A stretch of DNA of 64,000 nt, from contig JAPQWV010000005.1 in the NCBI GenBank assembly GCA_027422505.1, positions 10,359,501-10,423,500 on the forward strand. The letters run 5' to 3'. Positions 1 through 10,172 of the stretch are shown here, in pieces. Numbering within the stretch: position 1 is the first letter of the stretch; every line of letters starts with the position of its first letter. The notes beneath the pieces are model-generated. The model was not told the origin of the DNA and made no database searches. It was given only the letters and a program-made list of their open reading frames with translations. This DNA is from Craterostigma plantagineum. Its lineage: Eukaryota; Streptophyta; Magnoliopsida; Lamiales; Linderniaceae. A program made the position numbers and the translations under genes.

Positions 1-216
1 CGAGCCCGATGCTGATGCGCGTCGCGGCTAAGGCAGGCTGATGGCGGTGCTCCACGAACTTTTGAGGGCGAGGCTGTACATGGATGCGACCTGTGGAGCG
101 GCGTTAGGGTTTTGATGTTTTGATATTTTGGGGCTACGACCCGTGTATAGTGATGACGTTGCGAAAATCCGCCACCGTTAGTATTAGAAAACGAGTGTCG
201 CTACGTGCATGACCCG
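1..216 (+). mobile_element. 3' part of a Ty3/gypsy LTR (gag-only element family)
   Basis: Read on the plus strand, this is the reverse complement of the terminal part of the LTRs at 20290 and 24510. It shares the block containing ACTTTTGAGGG and TGTACATGGATGCGACC (about 58-91) and the terminal stretch with GCGAAAATCCGCCAC. The window edge cuts it on the left. The right end, near 216, is less clear because the terminal bases have diverged. A 7-bp stem GCTCCAC/GTGGAGC (49-55, 93-99) closes the conserved block. Confidence 0.75.
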
Positions 217-488
217 GGCGATATCACTGACATCTTAACCTATACACTTAGTGATTTGAGTGCATCTCTGTGAGGTGCGGATTTTGATAGGTATCGTAAA
301 GAAAATCGTGTAGCTAGTCGTTGATTTCAAATATGCTTTCCGACTTTACTTGCATTTTTTCCTACGTGATTTCGTTCTTGATTGGTACGTTACATGATTT
401 TATCTTTTTCTATGCCTTTCTATTCTATTTGCTTGAGTTTTATTCTATTTGCTTGAGGACAAGCAAAATCTTAAGTGTGGGGGAGATT
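217..488 (+). mobile_element. 3' internal end and polypurine tract of a Tat/Athila-type gypsy element
   Basis: This is non-coding sequence ending in the purine run GTGTGGGGGAGATT just before an LTR that starts TGATAA. Athila and Tat/Ogre elements typically end this way: a GACAAGCAAAA...AAGTGTGGGGGA polypurine tract followed by an LTR beginning TGATAA. No gag or pol coding survives here; the element body lies outside the window or was replaced by the LTR fragment to the left. Confidence 0.7.
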
Positions 489-2131
489 TGATAAATGAAT
501 TTTATGCTATAATTTATACTTCTTATAATAGCATTATCAGTTGATATTAATATAAATTTCTTCGAATATTATGCTTTTATGTTTATATTCGACAGATATT
601 GGAGAAAAGAACTACAACCGGGAATATTCGGGCGTAAAACAAAGTGAGGAACGATTGAGCCAAACATCGGCCCAAAATCAATTGGGCCCGAAGAGTAAAA
701 CTCAGCCCAATTGAAGCCCAGCCCATGATAGAATTAAATAGGTACACAAATGTATATTATACACCCAAGTGATCGATCGCTAGAGAAGAAAGATAAAAGA
801 GGAAAAGAGACAAAGAGATCTACGATGGAGACTTGCAAGAAAAAGAAAAAAATCGGCTCACATGGCTCAAGAAAGAAAAAATCACGATGAAATCTTACGC
901 AGTCCTTGAGCAGACAAAATGATCTTGCGCAGTCCGTGAGCAGAAAATTTATTAAGTGATCTCTATAAACGGGGAGAGCTAAACGAGTGAGGGAGGAGAC
1001 ACCCACCAACGTTTATGTATTCTCTTTTGGGGCAGTGAGCAGCGGTCGTAAGCACCTGCGAAGAGCGAGCCCGAACTACCTTTGAGCTGTACCGTGAACG
1101 GCTGGTCTGCACCGTGGGGAAGTGTGCGCCGTACTAAGGAGTAGCAACGTGGTTGTGCTGTGTCTGGCCTGTGTGTACGCTGTGGATCAAGGCAGTTGAA
1201 AAGGAGAGCAAGAAAAGGAAAACTTGAGACGCCCACCACTTGATCGATATAAGTCCTCAAAGAAGGATTAACCGCGGAGCCGAACTTCAGGGGAAGAAAC
1301 ATGTTTTTCTATTTATTATTTACGCTCCTCGTTGTGTTAGTATTTCGTATGAGTGGCTAAATCTCGTAGTATTTGAGATTAGATGAACCCTAGCAAGATC
1401 GTACGTATGTTGAACGTATTATTGACATGCTTTTTATTATGATTCGGTTACGATTTATGCTATTGTTTTGATTATGTCTATGTGGTCAAAATAATTGTAT
1501 GGAAATCGAACACTACGCTCGAGAGAGGGGCAACGATTAGACCACTCGTAAACGAGCAGAATAAACTCATCACTAGAGATAGGTTGAACTATCCCGCCGG
1601 ATTAGAGTCAAATCTAATAGCGGGATTCATCGTTATTTATTGCGGTCTGCGATTAAGTAAGTTGGGGAAGCTTGCCCAGCTATTTAAGACGTAGACTAGT
1701 TGTTACGAGTCGAAACAAGTAACCACAGTTTCGCCCAATCGTAGAAACCCGTATACATACCATAGGAATCCTCACGGTCTAATAATTAGCTAAAACATAT
1801 AGCTTGTTTGTCGTTCGATTGAACTAGGGGGATTCGAAGTCTCAAATATATTCGCTTTCATAAATCGTCCCAACTCCGTTATCGTTCTTTTATCAGATTT
1901 TTATTTTTTTGTGTTTATCGCTTATTTAGTTTATCGTTATTTATATTTATATCAAACCAAAAATATTCACTAGGATAGTTAAAGGACGGTTTTCTAAAGT
2001 ATATAGTTCCTTTGGGTTCGATACCCGAATACTTGCCATTTCTATACTATTTTCGATAGGTACACTTGCCTGTTGAGCGTATGATAGTTTGTGATATTTG
2101 TTTTATTTTAATTACTCGATCCGCTCGATCA
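489..2131 (+). mobile_element. 3' LTR of a Tat/Athila-type gypsy element
   Basis: The LTR starts TGATAAATG right after a polypurine tract and ends CGCTCGATCA. Its last ~360 bp align with the LTR fragment at 61330-61654, sharing TCGAAGTCTCAAATA, a TACTTGCC block and CTCGA.CCGCTCGATCA. It is 1643 bp long. No tRNA-Asp PBS follows, as expected for a 3' LTR. Inside, a 25-30 bp unit with GCGCAGTCC.TGAGCAGA is duplicated at about 893-950. Confidence 0.8.
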
Positions 2132-2385
2132 GGACGCTCAAAGTCATTAGGAAAAATATAGAGAGGAGATTGGAAGAGATCAACGAAGATATGATGCTGC
2201 TTCTTCCTAGGATCGTGAGAGAACAACCGCTTCTGACGGAACTACTTGAAGCAATCGAGGAGCGAATAGAGCTGAGGAACAACATAAGGAACTATGAGCA
2301 CGCGCTCGGCTTGCGCAGGTCTTTCTATGCCCGACAAGGACAGATAGCGCAGAAGGGCAATCAAGCACAATGGGGGAGAATGTGA
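2132..2385 (+). pseudogene. 3'-terminal ORF fragment of a copia element (charged, coiled-coil-like)
   Basis: An open frame runs from inside the preceding LTR to a TGA at 2383-2385. About 80 codons belong to this piece. They are rich in Glu, Arg, Leu and Ile in a heptad-like pattern (REQPLLTELLEAIEERIEL) and end in WGRM, encoded by the polypurine tract GGGGGAGAA that abuts the next LTR. Some long copia (Sirevirus-like) elements have an extra, poorly conserved ORF between RNase H and the 3' LTR; this looks like its tail, cut on the 5' side by the 489-2131 LTR. I do not recognise the protein. Confidence 0.45.
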
Positions 2386-2728
2386 AATACCACTTACAGT
2401 TGTGCTTTGATTTCATTAGTTGTCCTTGTAATTAGGGGCTTTTCTAGTATTTGTACTTAGTTTAGGACTTGTTTGTTATTTATACCAAGTTTGTTTGGTA
2501 TAAATAGGATTGTAAAGAATGAGCTTAATAGAGAAAATTAGTCAGATCCAAAAGGCTTCACAATCCAATTCTAGAGAGAGAATAGCAGAATCATTCTCTC
2601 ACTACACGAATTCTCTCTCGAGGTTTCAAATTGAGTTTTTCGATCGAGTTTAGATTTTGCATAATTCTAATCGAATTACTTAGGATTGAAGTCTAGGATC
2701 GTTACAGTTGATAATCGAGAACCTAACA
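2381..2728 (+). mobile_element. 3' LTR of a Ty1/copia element (family of A/B)
   Basis: A 348-bp LTR from TGTGAAATACC to ACCTAACA, directly after a GGGGGAGAA polypurine tract. It aligns in reverse complement with the LTRs at 42809-43158 and 55994-56333 over most of its length, including TTGTGCTT.GATTTCATTAG, the TATA hairpin and GAGCTTAATAGAGAAA. The TATA box lies in a perfect 10-bp inverted repeat (2479-2488 and 2495-2504). Confidence 0.8.
2479..2504 (+). promoter_or_regulatory. TATA box inside a conserved hairpin of the copia LTR
   Basis: TTTATACCAA and TTGGTATAAA are perfect complements separated by GTTTGT, followed by TAGG. The right arm gives TATAAATA, a good plant TATA box. The same arms with different loops recur at 43035-43060 and 56212-56237. 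Confidence 0.6.
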
Positions 2729-2813
2729 AAATCAAATAGCCATATAATATGCAATCATATAATTACACATGCAAATTTATTGGCCGGCTTACTTACGGGA
2801 CTAGGGTATTACA
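2729..2813 (-). mobile_element. 5'-terminal scrap of a gypsy LTR
   Basis: On the minus strand it begins TGTAATACCCTAGTCCCGTA and continues with a GCCGGCCAATAAATTTGCAT block, like the starts of the LTRs at 4553 and 54888. Only about 85 bp remain. It is cut on the low side by the copia LTR ending at 2728 and abuts copia remnant E at 2814. Confidence 0.65.
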
Positions 2814-3352
2814 AAGATGCCACAGCAGTCTCGAGTTCGACTCCAATTTTTGTTTGTTGGTGACTGTATTCACAGTTTTTGTTTATCTTCGACATTCAGA
2901 TAAATACAATCCATCCAGTAAACTTGCACTTCCGACGCAGTTATTTCCAAAATAAATATTGCACATATTACTACTACAACGGAACTCGTAACCGTTTACG
3001 CTTAAAACGGGAATAGAAACAATATTCTTAAGCCCCTTGGGCAAAACTAAACAGTCGAAAAACAGTAAACTATGTCTAGTAGATAAAACCAGAGTTCTTG
3101 ATCCAATGTGGGTCGCCGGCACACTATGTCCGCTTCCTACGTTGATTATGATCTCTCGGTCCGCCAGCTTCGTACTTCGTTCCAACTCTGGTTCGAAACA
3201 CAGATGTGAGCATTAGCTCCCGATTCTAAGATCCACGAAGTGGAATATACTGTCATAGAATAATTAGTTTCTAAAACATAAAGTTCTTTACCTGAGGCGG
3301 CTAGCTTCGGGCAATCACGCTTCCAATGGCCAAGCTCATTAAATGAAGGCAT
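2814..3352 (-). pseudogene. Copia element E: zinc knuckle, protease, start of pre-integrase region
   Basis: Minus-strand remnant aligned with element F 16029-16552. The zinc-knuckle tail NELGHWKRDCPKLAASGKE comes first; a one-base loss just before it removes the second Cys and shifts the frame. The aspartic protease core follows, where the expected D-S-G-A reads E-S-G-A, so the catalytic Asp is lost. Next come VGSGHSVPAT and LPKGLKNIVSIPVLS. The copy ends at 2814 before the integrase, where a gypsy LTR scrap begins. It is non-functional. Confidence 0.8.
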
Positions 3353-4080
3353 TTGTCCGTCGGCTTGGCGCCTTTAAACACGTTCTTCTTAGCCTTGCCT
3401 TCGAAATTCATCCTTTTTGCTTTGTAGGCTTGTCCGACTTTTTATTTTTACTCGACCCTCGAGTCTTAGAATTCGCAACAAGAACAACTTTCTTTCCTTT
3501 CACCTTCTTCATCTGATTCTGCGCCACCGACAACTGGTTCATCAACCCAGTCAATGTCATCTCGGCCTTGTTCAGATTAAAGTTCACAATGAACTAATCG
3601 AAGGAAGGTGGGAGCGACTGAAGTATGAGATCGTTCTGAAGCTCATTATCCATGATAAAGTCCAGTGCCTCGAGTCTTTCGATTCAATCGATCGTCTCGA
3701 GCACATGCTCTCCGACGTCACTAACCTCAGCCATTTTGCAATGAAATAGTTGCTCCGTCAGGGAATAGTGAGCACTCCTGTAATGTCTGCCAAAAAGCTC
3801 CTTCAAATGAAGCAAAATGGCGCCCACGTCCATTTCCGAGTGAGTGTGCTGCAACTCATTGCTCATGGAAAGAAGTATATAGCACTTGACATTTGGCTTG
3901 TCTATCTGCCACTTGGCATACGCAGCACAGTCCTCGTCACTCGTATCAGCCGCTGGGACTTGCGGTACGGGGGAATCAAGGACATAAGTTAACGACTCCA
4001 TACCTCGGACTATCCTCAGATAACGGAGTCAGTCCATGTAGTTTGGTCCCAGCAAACAGTTTCTCTCAAGCAGCATAGTA
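3353..4080 (-). pseudogene. Copia element E: gag
   Basis: The minus strand encodes a copia gag (UBN2-type): GMESLTYVLDSPVPQVPAAD, then KWQIDKPNVKCYILLSMSNE, MDVGAILLHLKELFGRHYRS and a C-terminal stretch read with frameshifts. It matches element F 11895-12584. The two proteins differ at many positions (for example GADASDEDR in F against AADTSDEDC in E), so E and F are clearly separate copies. Frameshifts lie before 3684 and in the basic linker to the zinc knuckle at 3353-3480, which survives here but is deleted in F. Confidence 0.8.
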
Positions 4081-4552
4081 ATAATGTTCATTACAGTAAA
4101 TAGAAAGAAACATAAAGCTGATAAAAGTAAAGATCTAATTAGGTTTATCTTATCATTCATCAAGCGCAAACAAGGATTTTCGTTTCGCTTGAGTCCCACT
4201 GTTTTTCTCGAAAAACTATCCTCCCAAGAAGAGTTTCGAAAACCTCGTTGAATGTTTCATAGTGAAGTTGATGTCCCTGACTCGACTAGACTCGCCTCAG
4301 TATTTAGCGAAATATGTGGCTCATCTAATCTTATCGAAGTCACGTCAAATGCGAACTTATCTAATAGGAGTTTCAACTATATTTGTCTCAGTCATTGACC
4401 CTCACGTCTAACCCTGCTTATTAGGTATAACTGCCTAAGTTTGATTTATGCTCAAATCGCATAGAATGTACCGCCCCTTTCTGCCATATGCTTCGTGAAG
4501 GGCGGACTGGTATGACGAGCGGCGTCCAAGATGCACTCGAGACGCCAACAGA
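4081..4552 (-). mobile_element. Copia element E: leader, inner part
   Basis: Non-coding and inverted relative to F 11440-11890; the stretch with CGGACTGGTATGACGAGCGG is easy to match. It is cut at 4552 by insertion of the gypsy solo LTR, beyond which E resumes at 7315. The bases flanking the insertion are ACAGA on the left and ACACT on the right, a decayed 5-bp target duplication. Confidence 0.7.
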
Positions 4553-7314
4553 TGTAATACTTGAGTCTCGTAAGTAAGCCGGCCAATAAATATGCATGCA
4601 TTTTATATGACTTACTTGACTGCATGGAACATGTTTTATTATATTGTATGTGCTTATATGATCCATGCCATATGTGATATGGTATAACCTATGTTATGTG
4701 CTATCATGAATTTTTAACTTAGCAGAAAATTGAGTGAGACTTGGGAAGGATTTAATTAAGACATATAATTCCAGGAACGAACTATATAGGCCATGTAAAT
4801 AAGAATGCTAAGATATAATATTTTTCCGTAACGAATTAAAATAAAAACAAAAGGGATACGAAGAGAATTATAAAAATTAGAACTTAGAATTTTTAAATAA
4901 CTCGATTACTTAGTATAAAAGGAAAGCACATAAATGCTATTATTATCATAGTCATTTGAAGAAGTTAGGATAAGAACTATTAAAGTAGAAGGGTAACATC
5001 ATTTAGTTAATACAACAAGGAACAAACGAGATAAGGAAAGGAAGATATTATTAGCGCATAACCTAGGAAACGATTAAAGGTGTGAAGTAGAGAAGAAAGG
5101 TAGAATCCAACCAAAGTCAGCTTGAAAGAAGGTATAATTTATTAGGTATTCATTCATGTTTTGACGTGTTTTAGATATAGTTTTATCTAAAGCTTATAAA
5201 TCAGTTTTAAATCTGTATATTTAATACTTCACGTGCACTTAGGGCAAGAAGAAGGAATTTAGATGTACTAGTTTCAGGGTATAGCATGTTTTTCGGGGGG
5301 AATTAGGATTTTAGCCACTGATTTTAGTGTTTTAACTATCTTTAACTTAAGATCATACTACGTGGTTACTTAGAATTATATGTATTATGCCTGGGAAATT
5401 TAGAAGGGTAGAGATCGAAAATTTTGATGAAGAAGTCAGCTTGAACCAAGTTTCGATCGAAAGTAGCATGTGCTAAGAGCATTCGGGCGAAAATGATTTG
5501 GGATTAGGGTTTAGGCCGAAATTTGGCTTTAGTATATGATCAAGTCGGGCGAAATGTAAAATGAATGGAAGGCTCGGCGATTTACTCCTTATGAAGACCT
5601 CAGCGATTTCTCCTTTTTAAGTGCTTCAAATCGGCCGAATGAGCATGTCATGTGGAATCCTAGTAGTTAGACAATCGGGCGATTTCTACATGTGATACCA
5701 CAAATCAGACGAAAACCACATAACTCATGCAATCGGGCGATTCAACCAAGAACTCGGTGATTTGGCTTAAAAGCACTCCAAATCGGGCGACTTGATGAAG
5801 TGATGACGAAAGCAAGCGGCGAAACCAAGTTAAATAGAGTCCAAATCGGGCAATTTGAAGGAGTAAATAAGATCGACGATTTCTACTCTTGCTACCATGA
5901 ATCGGGCAATTTGTATGTAATGTTAAACATGATCAATCGGATGATTTCAAGCTAAGGAAAGTCGGGCGATTCAAGATTAAATGCATGGAATCGAGCGAAA
6001 CCAATAATCAACTCCAACATCAAATCGGGCGATCCTTCATAAGTCCATGCTAGGGTTTGATCTAAATTTAGAACATAACTTGATGAAGATTTCCTAACCC
6101 CGACTTAACCTAGATTAGGAATTGGAACCTAGGGTTTTAGTAATTTATTTGAGTCAAAATAAATTAGTTCGAAGAAGGTACTAATTTAGACATGATACTA
6201 ACACTGTAATATCTCTGTCTAAAGGTCGAGAATTAAGGACGGTCCAAAACAGTAAATTTCGTAAGCTTGGACGACAGGTAAGTGGAAGTCCCAACTACAA
6301 CACATAACTGTATATGCATGAAATTGTGTGTTATGTGCTTCTATGATGCTATATGACTTCCTACGTGAATTATTTACGTTATGACATGCATATTCATGAT
6401 ATGATCATATGCACGCACGTTTAGTACTAAAGGCAAGATATGAGAGCGTGCATGCTACAGGATCGCCTGAGAGCGATAGATATTCGCCGATATGGGCGTC
6501 TGATGTCGACTCACAATTGAGTCACGGCTCTTCTAAGATACCATGGTGACGTCGTATGTCGTTACCGTCAAGACATGACATGTTCTAGGCAAGACATGAT
6601 TTTAGGGCTTATGCCCTCATGGCGGAACGTGGAACCGAGAGGATGCGAGCTAAGGGAATAAGCGACACCGAGGGTACCTCTGGTGTTGGCAACCTCAGAA
6701 TAGGCTACCAGTGTGAAACGTCCGCGTGACATATGAAACCACCTTGGGACAGAAAAGGCGCCCTAGGGTTAGCCTCCCATGAGTTGGTATTGCCACTTAT
6801 ATATTTATTTGTCCCTTATGGATTTGAGCTCCATGATGGTGCATAGCAAGATAGCCGAGGGTCCTACATGACAAGACAAGGCAAGAAAAATATAAGGTCT
6901 AGGAAGCATTGGCGCGGATGCCTTCGCAAATTAGGACACGTGCATGGCATGCATGACTTTCGCTTACTGAGCTTTATAAGCTCATTCCATGAATTTTATG
7001 TGTTGTAGGATCACGGGATCACGGTACGTGATCATCATGATGGCGAGGCCTATTTTTGAAGCTTCCGGTGGACTTTTGAGGTGACAGTGTGTACATGGAT
7101 GCGACCTAAGTGGCGGGCCGATAGATTATTTTTGAAACACGCATGCGCACTCACTATGTATTCATGTCCTATGATATTTTGTAATGTACAGAAAGCTTTC
7201 CTTTAGATAAAAGGAAAAATTTTGTACACATTTTTGTAGTCATTACTTCCTTAAATCACATGCAGTCACCCAAATTAATAATAAGAATGAGTGGTAGAAG
7301 TCAGGGGCGCCACA
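4553..7314 (+). mobile_element. Gypsy solo LTR (TGTAATAC...GGGGCGCCACA)
   Basis: A 2762-bp LTR with TG...CA ends and no internal region. Its first ~75 bp match the reverse complement of the right ends of the LTRs at 52400-54888 and 2729-2813. Its 3' part has the family block GACTTTTGAGG...TGTACATGGATGCGACCT (7071-7108). It splits copia remnant E. The stretch 5450-6045 is an array of AATCGGGCGATT-like words. No gag or pol is present, so it is a recombinant solo LTR. Confidence 0.8.
5450..6045 (+). repeat. Array of AATCGGGCGATTT-like words inside the solo LTR
   Basis: About 17 copies or near copies of (A)AATCGGGCGA(TTT) occur in ~600 bp, for instance near 5483, 5544, 5671, 5730, 5781, 5842, 5900, 5960 and 6022. 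Spacing is irregular (about 25-60 bp) and the sequence between copies is unrelated, so this is not a tandem satellite. Confidence 0.75.
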
Positions 7315-8224
7315 ACACTGGGGTGGGATATACGATGCCAACTTACTCGGAACAAATCGCAAAACTCCCCAATAATAGACATCTCGAGCATGATAGAAGA
7401 CATGAATCCAATTCATTTACCCACGTAGTATTTCTCAAACGGAAGAATAAACCATCTCACATAATTGCACATAAAACATGCATATCATTTCAAAAACCAA
7501 CACACACGTAGGGAGTAAATTAAGCCTAGGAAAATAAACTACAAGACAACACAAACGGGTTAATTCTAGTCTATTCCTATTACATTAGTCTTCAAAAGAC
7601 GTCGGGTCGTCGTACGGGTCTTGAAGTCATCAAACGCCCTTCGTCAATCGAACGGCCTCAAAGTCTCCGAACGTCCACCACCTCGTCACCGTCGGGGAGG
7701 TCTCCATCCATCAAATGGGTCCTCGTGTTTGCATTTAAGTCTAATCTAATAAAATGGTAAATTACAACACGGGATCATAAGTCTAGAATAACCCGTATAA
7801 AACAAATACATCTCGGGGGGACGTAACCCTTAACAAATAACCCGGAAACCACATTCCTAAACCCGCAAGTGCACCTTAAATCACATTTATAACGAGCACA
7901 TTGACAATTTCACGATTTTAAAACGAGACAAAACGCTCCCCTGGGTCGGTGCCGTAGCCACCATGGCCGGCGTCGGACCCAGGGTTCGAGGCGGATCGGG
8001 CCTGCTCGAAGAAGTAGGATCCCGGGGTTACGGTGCCGCTACAGGGCGTGTAGCCCGCGCGCAATGCCCGGCTGCACGGGACCCGCCGCCGCATGGGTCC
8101 CGGTCCGGTCCGTGGTTCCTCGTCGGTCCGTACTGCATGAGTCGGTGGCCGTGGGTTGGCAAACAACGCATCGAGCAGCCCAACAACGGCAGAACCGCAT
8201 CGGCATTTCGATCCTCTCCCACAT
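7315..8224 (-). mobile_element. Copia element E: leader, outer part (inverted copy of 10222-11440)
   Basis: The reverse complement follows F 10222-11440 base for base over long stretches, including the GC-rich 8000-8220 section. E lacks ~320 bp present in F (about 10510-10830). It stops exactly where the LTR of F begins (8225), about 50 bp short of where its own PBS would be. GC-rich open frames here occur on both strands and are not genes. Confidence 0.75.
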
Positions 8225-10159
8225 TGTTAGGAATATGCCCTCGAATGCTATACGAGGATTAGATTGCATAGGGCATTACCTTATTTATCATTCGACCTTT
8301 TTGTGTCGTAAAATATTATCGTGTGTTTATTGAAAGGCATTGTTCGTTTGTTGGATATAAGAGTTCTTTACTTAGCATCCGATAAAGCAATAAATGAACA
8401 AATCCAAATGTGTCGAGTTGAGTCACTGTTCTCGACGGGCACGAGAGATGAAGGCACCAGTGGACTCTTATCCTCGATCATTAAAAGTCCGTAAGCCTGA
8501 GGCTCCAGTTGGGTGCTGGATTACCGATCACGGCTTATTTGTCGATGACCTATCGTGTGCCGATATCCTTCTTGGAAGCAGAGGTCGTGACTTGTGATAC
8601 AAATCGAATCAAGGGATTGAATCATTTCATGGATACTGACTCACGGGTCATACGATCGAACATGGCTTATTACTCAAGGATTGTCAATGACCGACGACAA
8701 CACTATAGTAGTCTACGTGAACCTTAGACCGAAAGGGGCTTTGATGAAGTAGACTTCGAAGTCTAGACTGTCACTGGTTCCCCTCGACCCGATTTGCTGT
8801 TGCATGGGTCAGCAGGCCAGATGCGGTCTAGATAACGATTTGTGATTGCCGGGCTCAGACCGCCGAGTACGGATCCACAGTCTCGTAAGTAATCGAGACA
8901 AGTGTCCTATGTGGACGGCCATAGGAAATTACAAAATCCTTAGCCTATTGAAGTAACTCATGTGAGACATGGAGGGTAGTTTGGTAATTTGTCTCGTCTC
9001 CGTTTTATCATAGAAATGAGTTTAGTGAGTTTGACATGGACCATGGCTCTCACTCGATTGGGACGTAGCTGAAGGGTTTATACGTAGTACTATAAAATAT
9101 AGTGAGGTTCTGGAATAAAGACTAGGTCGAAATTCGCACTCGAATCGGGTTACGGTCCGGTACTACATAATTGGCTAGGTAACTACCGGACTCTTGGATT
9201 CCTCCCTTGCCGATTGAGTCGAACCTAGAGAGTCGGGCTTAAAAAGGATCATCAACGTGTACTGATAAGGAGAGAAAGTGTTTTGGGCCTTAACGGACCT
9301 TGGGCCGTTGGGCCACGCCTTAGTGGGCCTAGGGCCATTTAATGGACCGAAGTCGGACTTCGTATGAAACTAACTTTAAGGCTTAGGCTTGGCCAAGTGC
9401 TTAAAAGGCTTGAGGGTAAAATGGGACTTTAACCTAAGCTGATTTTCGAATATACCTTGGGAAGTAATTTTGAAAATTAAATATAAATATGGAAATAATA
9501 TATTTGGAATATTATTTATTTTAAGTTGAAATTTCAAAATTAATCTAGGTTTAAGTTTCGAATTTTATATCATATTTAAAGATACTTAGTTTGACTTGGT
9601 ATTTAAGTTGGTTTTGTAATAATAGCAAGTTTCTTTAAGGTTGGATTTTGAATTCAAACGAGAGTAAAATATGGCAAAAGAATCTCTCCACTTAAGGAGT
9701 AAAATTCGAAAATCATATCTTTGAGATATTCTTGGGATTTTCGTCTCTGGCTTAGCATAAATAGGGCAGCCCTATTTCATATATTAAAAGAGAATTTTCG
9801 TGTTCCATAAGAGAAATTTCGTCAATCACAAGGCACAAAAACACACACCGAACGCACACACTATTCTCCTACACGACGGCTCAGTTCTCCCTAGCCATCT
9901 TTAGAGAACTGATTCCGTGTTACACTGCGAGGTCGGCGTGACGATCTAGTGCCATCCACCATCAAGAAGTCTTGTAGAAAAGGACGAGGAGCTGCCACTC
10001 GCTTCAACTGGTAATTCTCTACAGGTCTGACCCGCCCTATTACATGTCTAAGTATTACTATTCTGATCCGAGCTACGAGGGCAATCAGGGAACCCGAAAA
10101 ATTTTTGTTTCGCATCGTACCCGGGGACGTGGCGTATTCGGGAGACACCGGGTGGAACA
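8225..10159 (+). mobile_element. 5' LTR of copia element F
   Basis: A 1935-bp LTR from TGTTAGGAATATGCCC to GGAACA, followed after one base by a tRNA-Met PBS. Its first ~830 bp align with the 3' LTR copy at 29387-30235, which has lost an internal ~340 bp. A TATA-like CATAAATAGGG lies at about 9756-9766. The left flank is the leader of element E in the opposite orientation. Confidence 0.8.
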
Positions 10160-10160
10160 G

Positions 10161-10172
10161 TGGTATTAGAGC
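10161..10172 (+). other. Primer binding site of element F (tRNA-iMet)
   Basis: TGGTATTAGAGC differs by one base from TGGTATCAGAGC, the complement of the 3' end of plant initiator tRNA-Met. It lies one base after the LTR end. Confidence 0.8.

Noticed and set aside
2729..8224. Several independent small genes on the minus strand
   Set aside because: All line up in order with gag, zinc knuckle and protease of copia element F; they are one broken element.
7963..8262. GC-rich ORFs on both strands as host genes (also 10202-10646)
   Set aside because: They are mirror images of each other in the inverted copia leaders, have no domain motif and are open mainly because of high GC.
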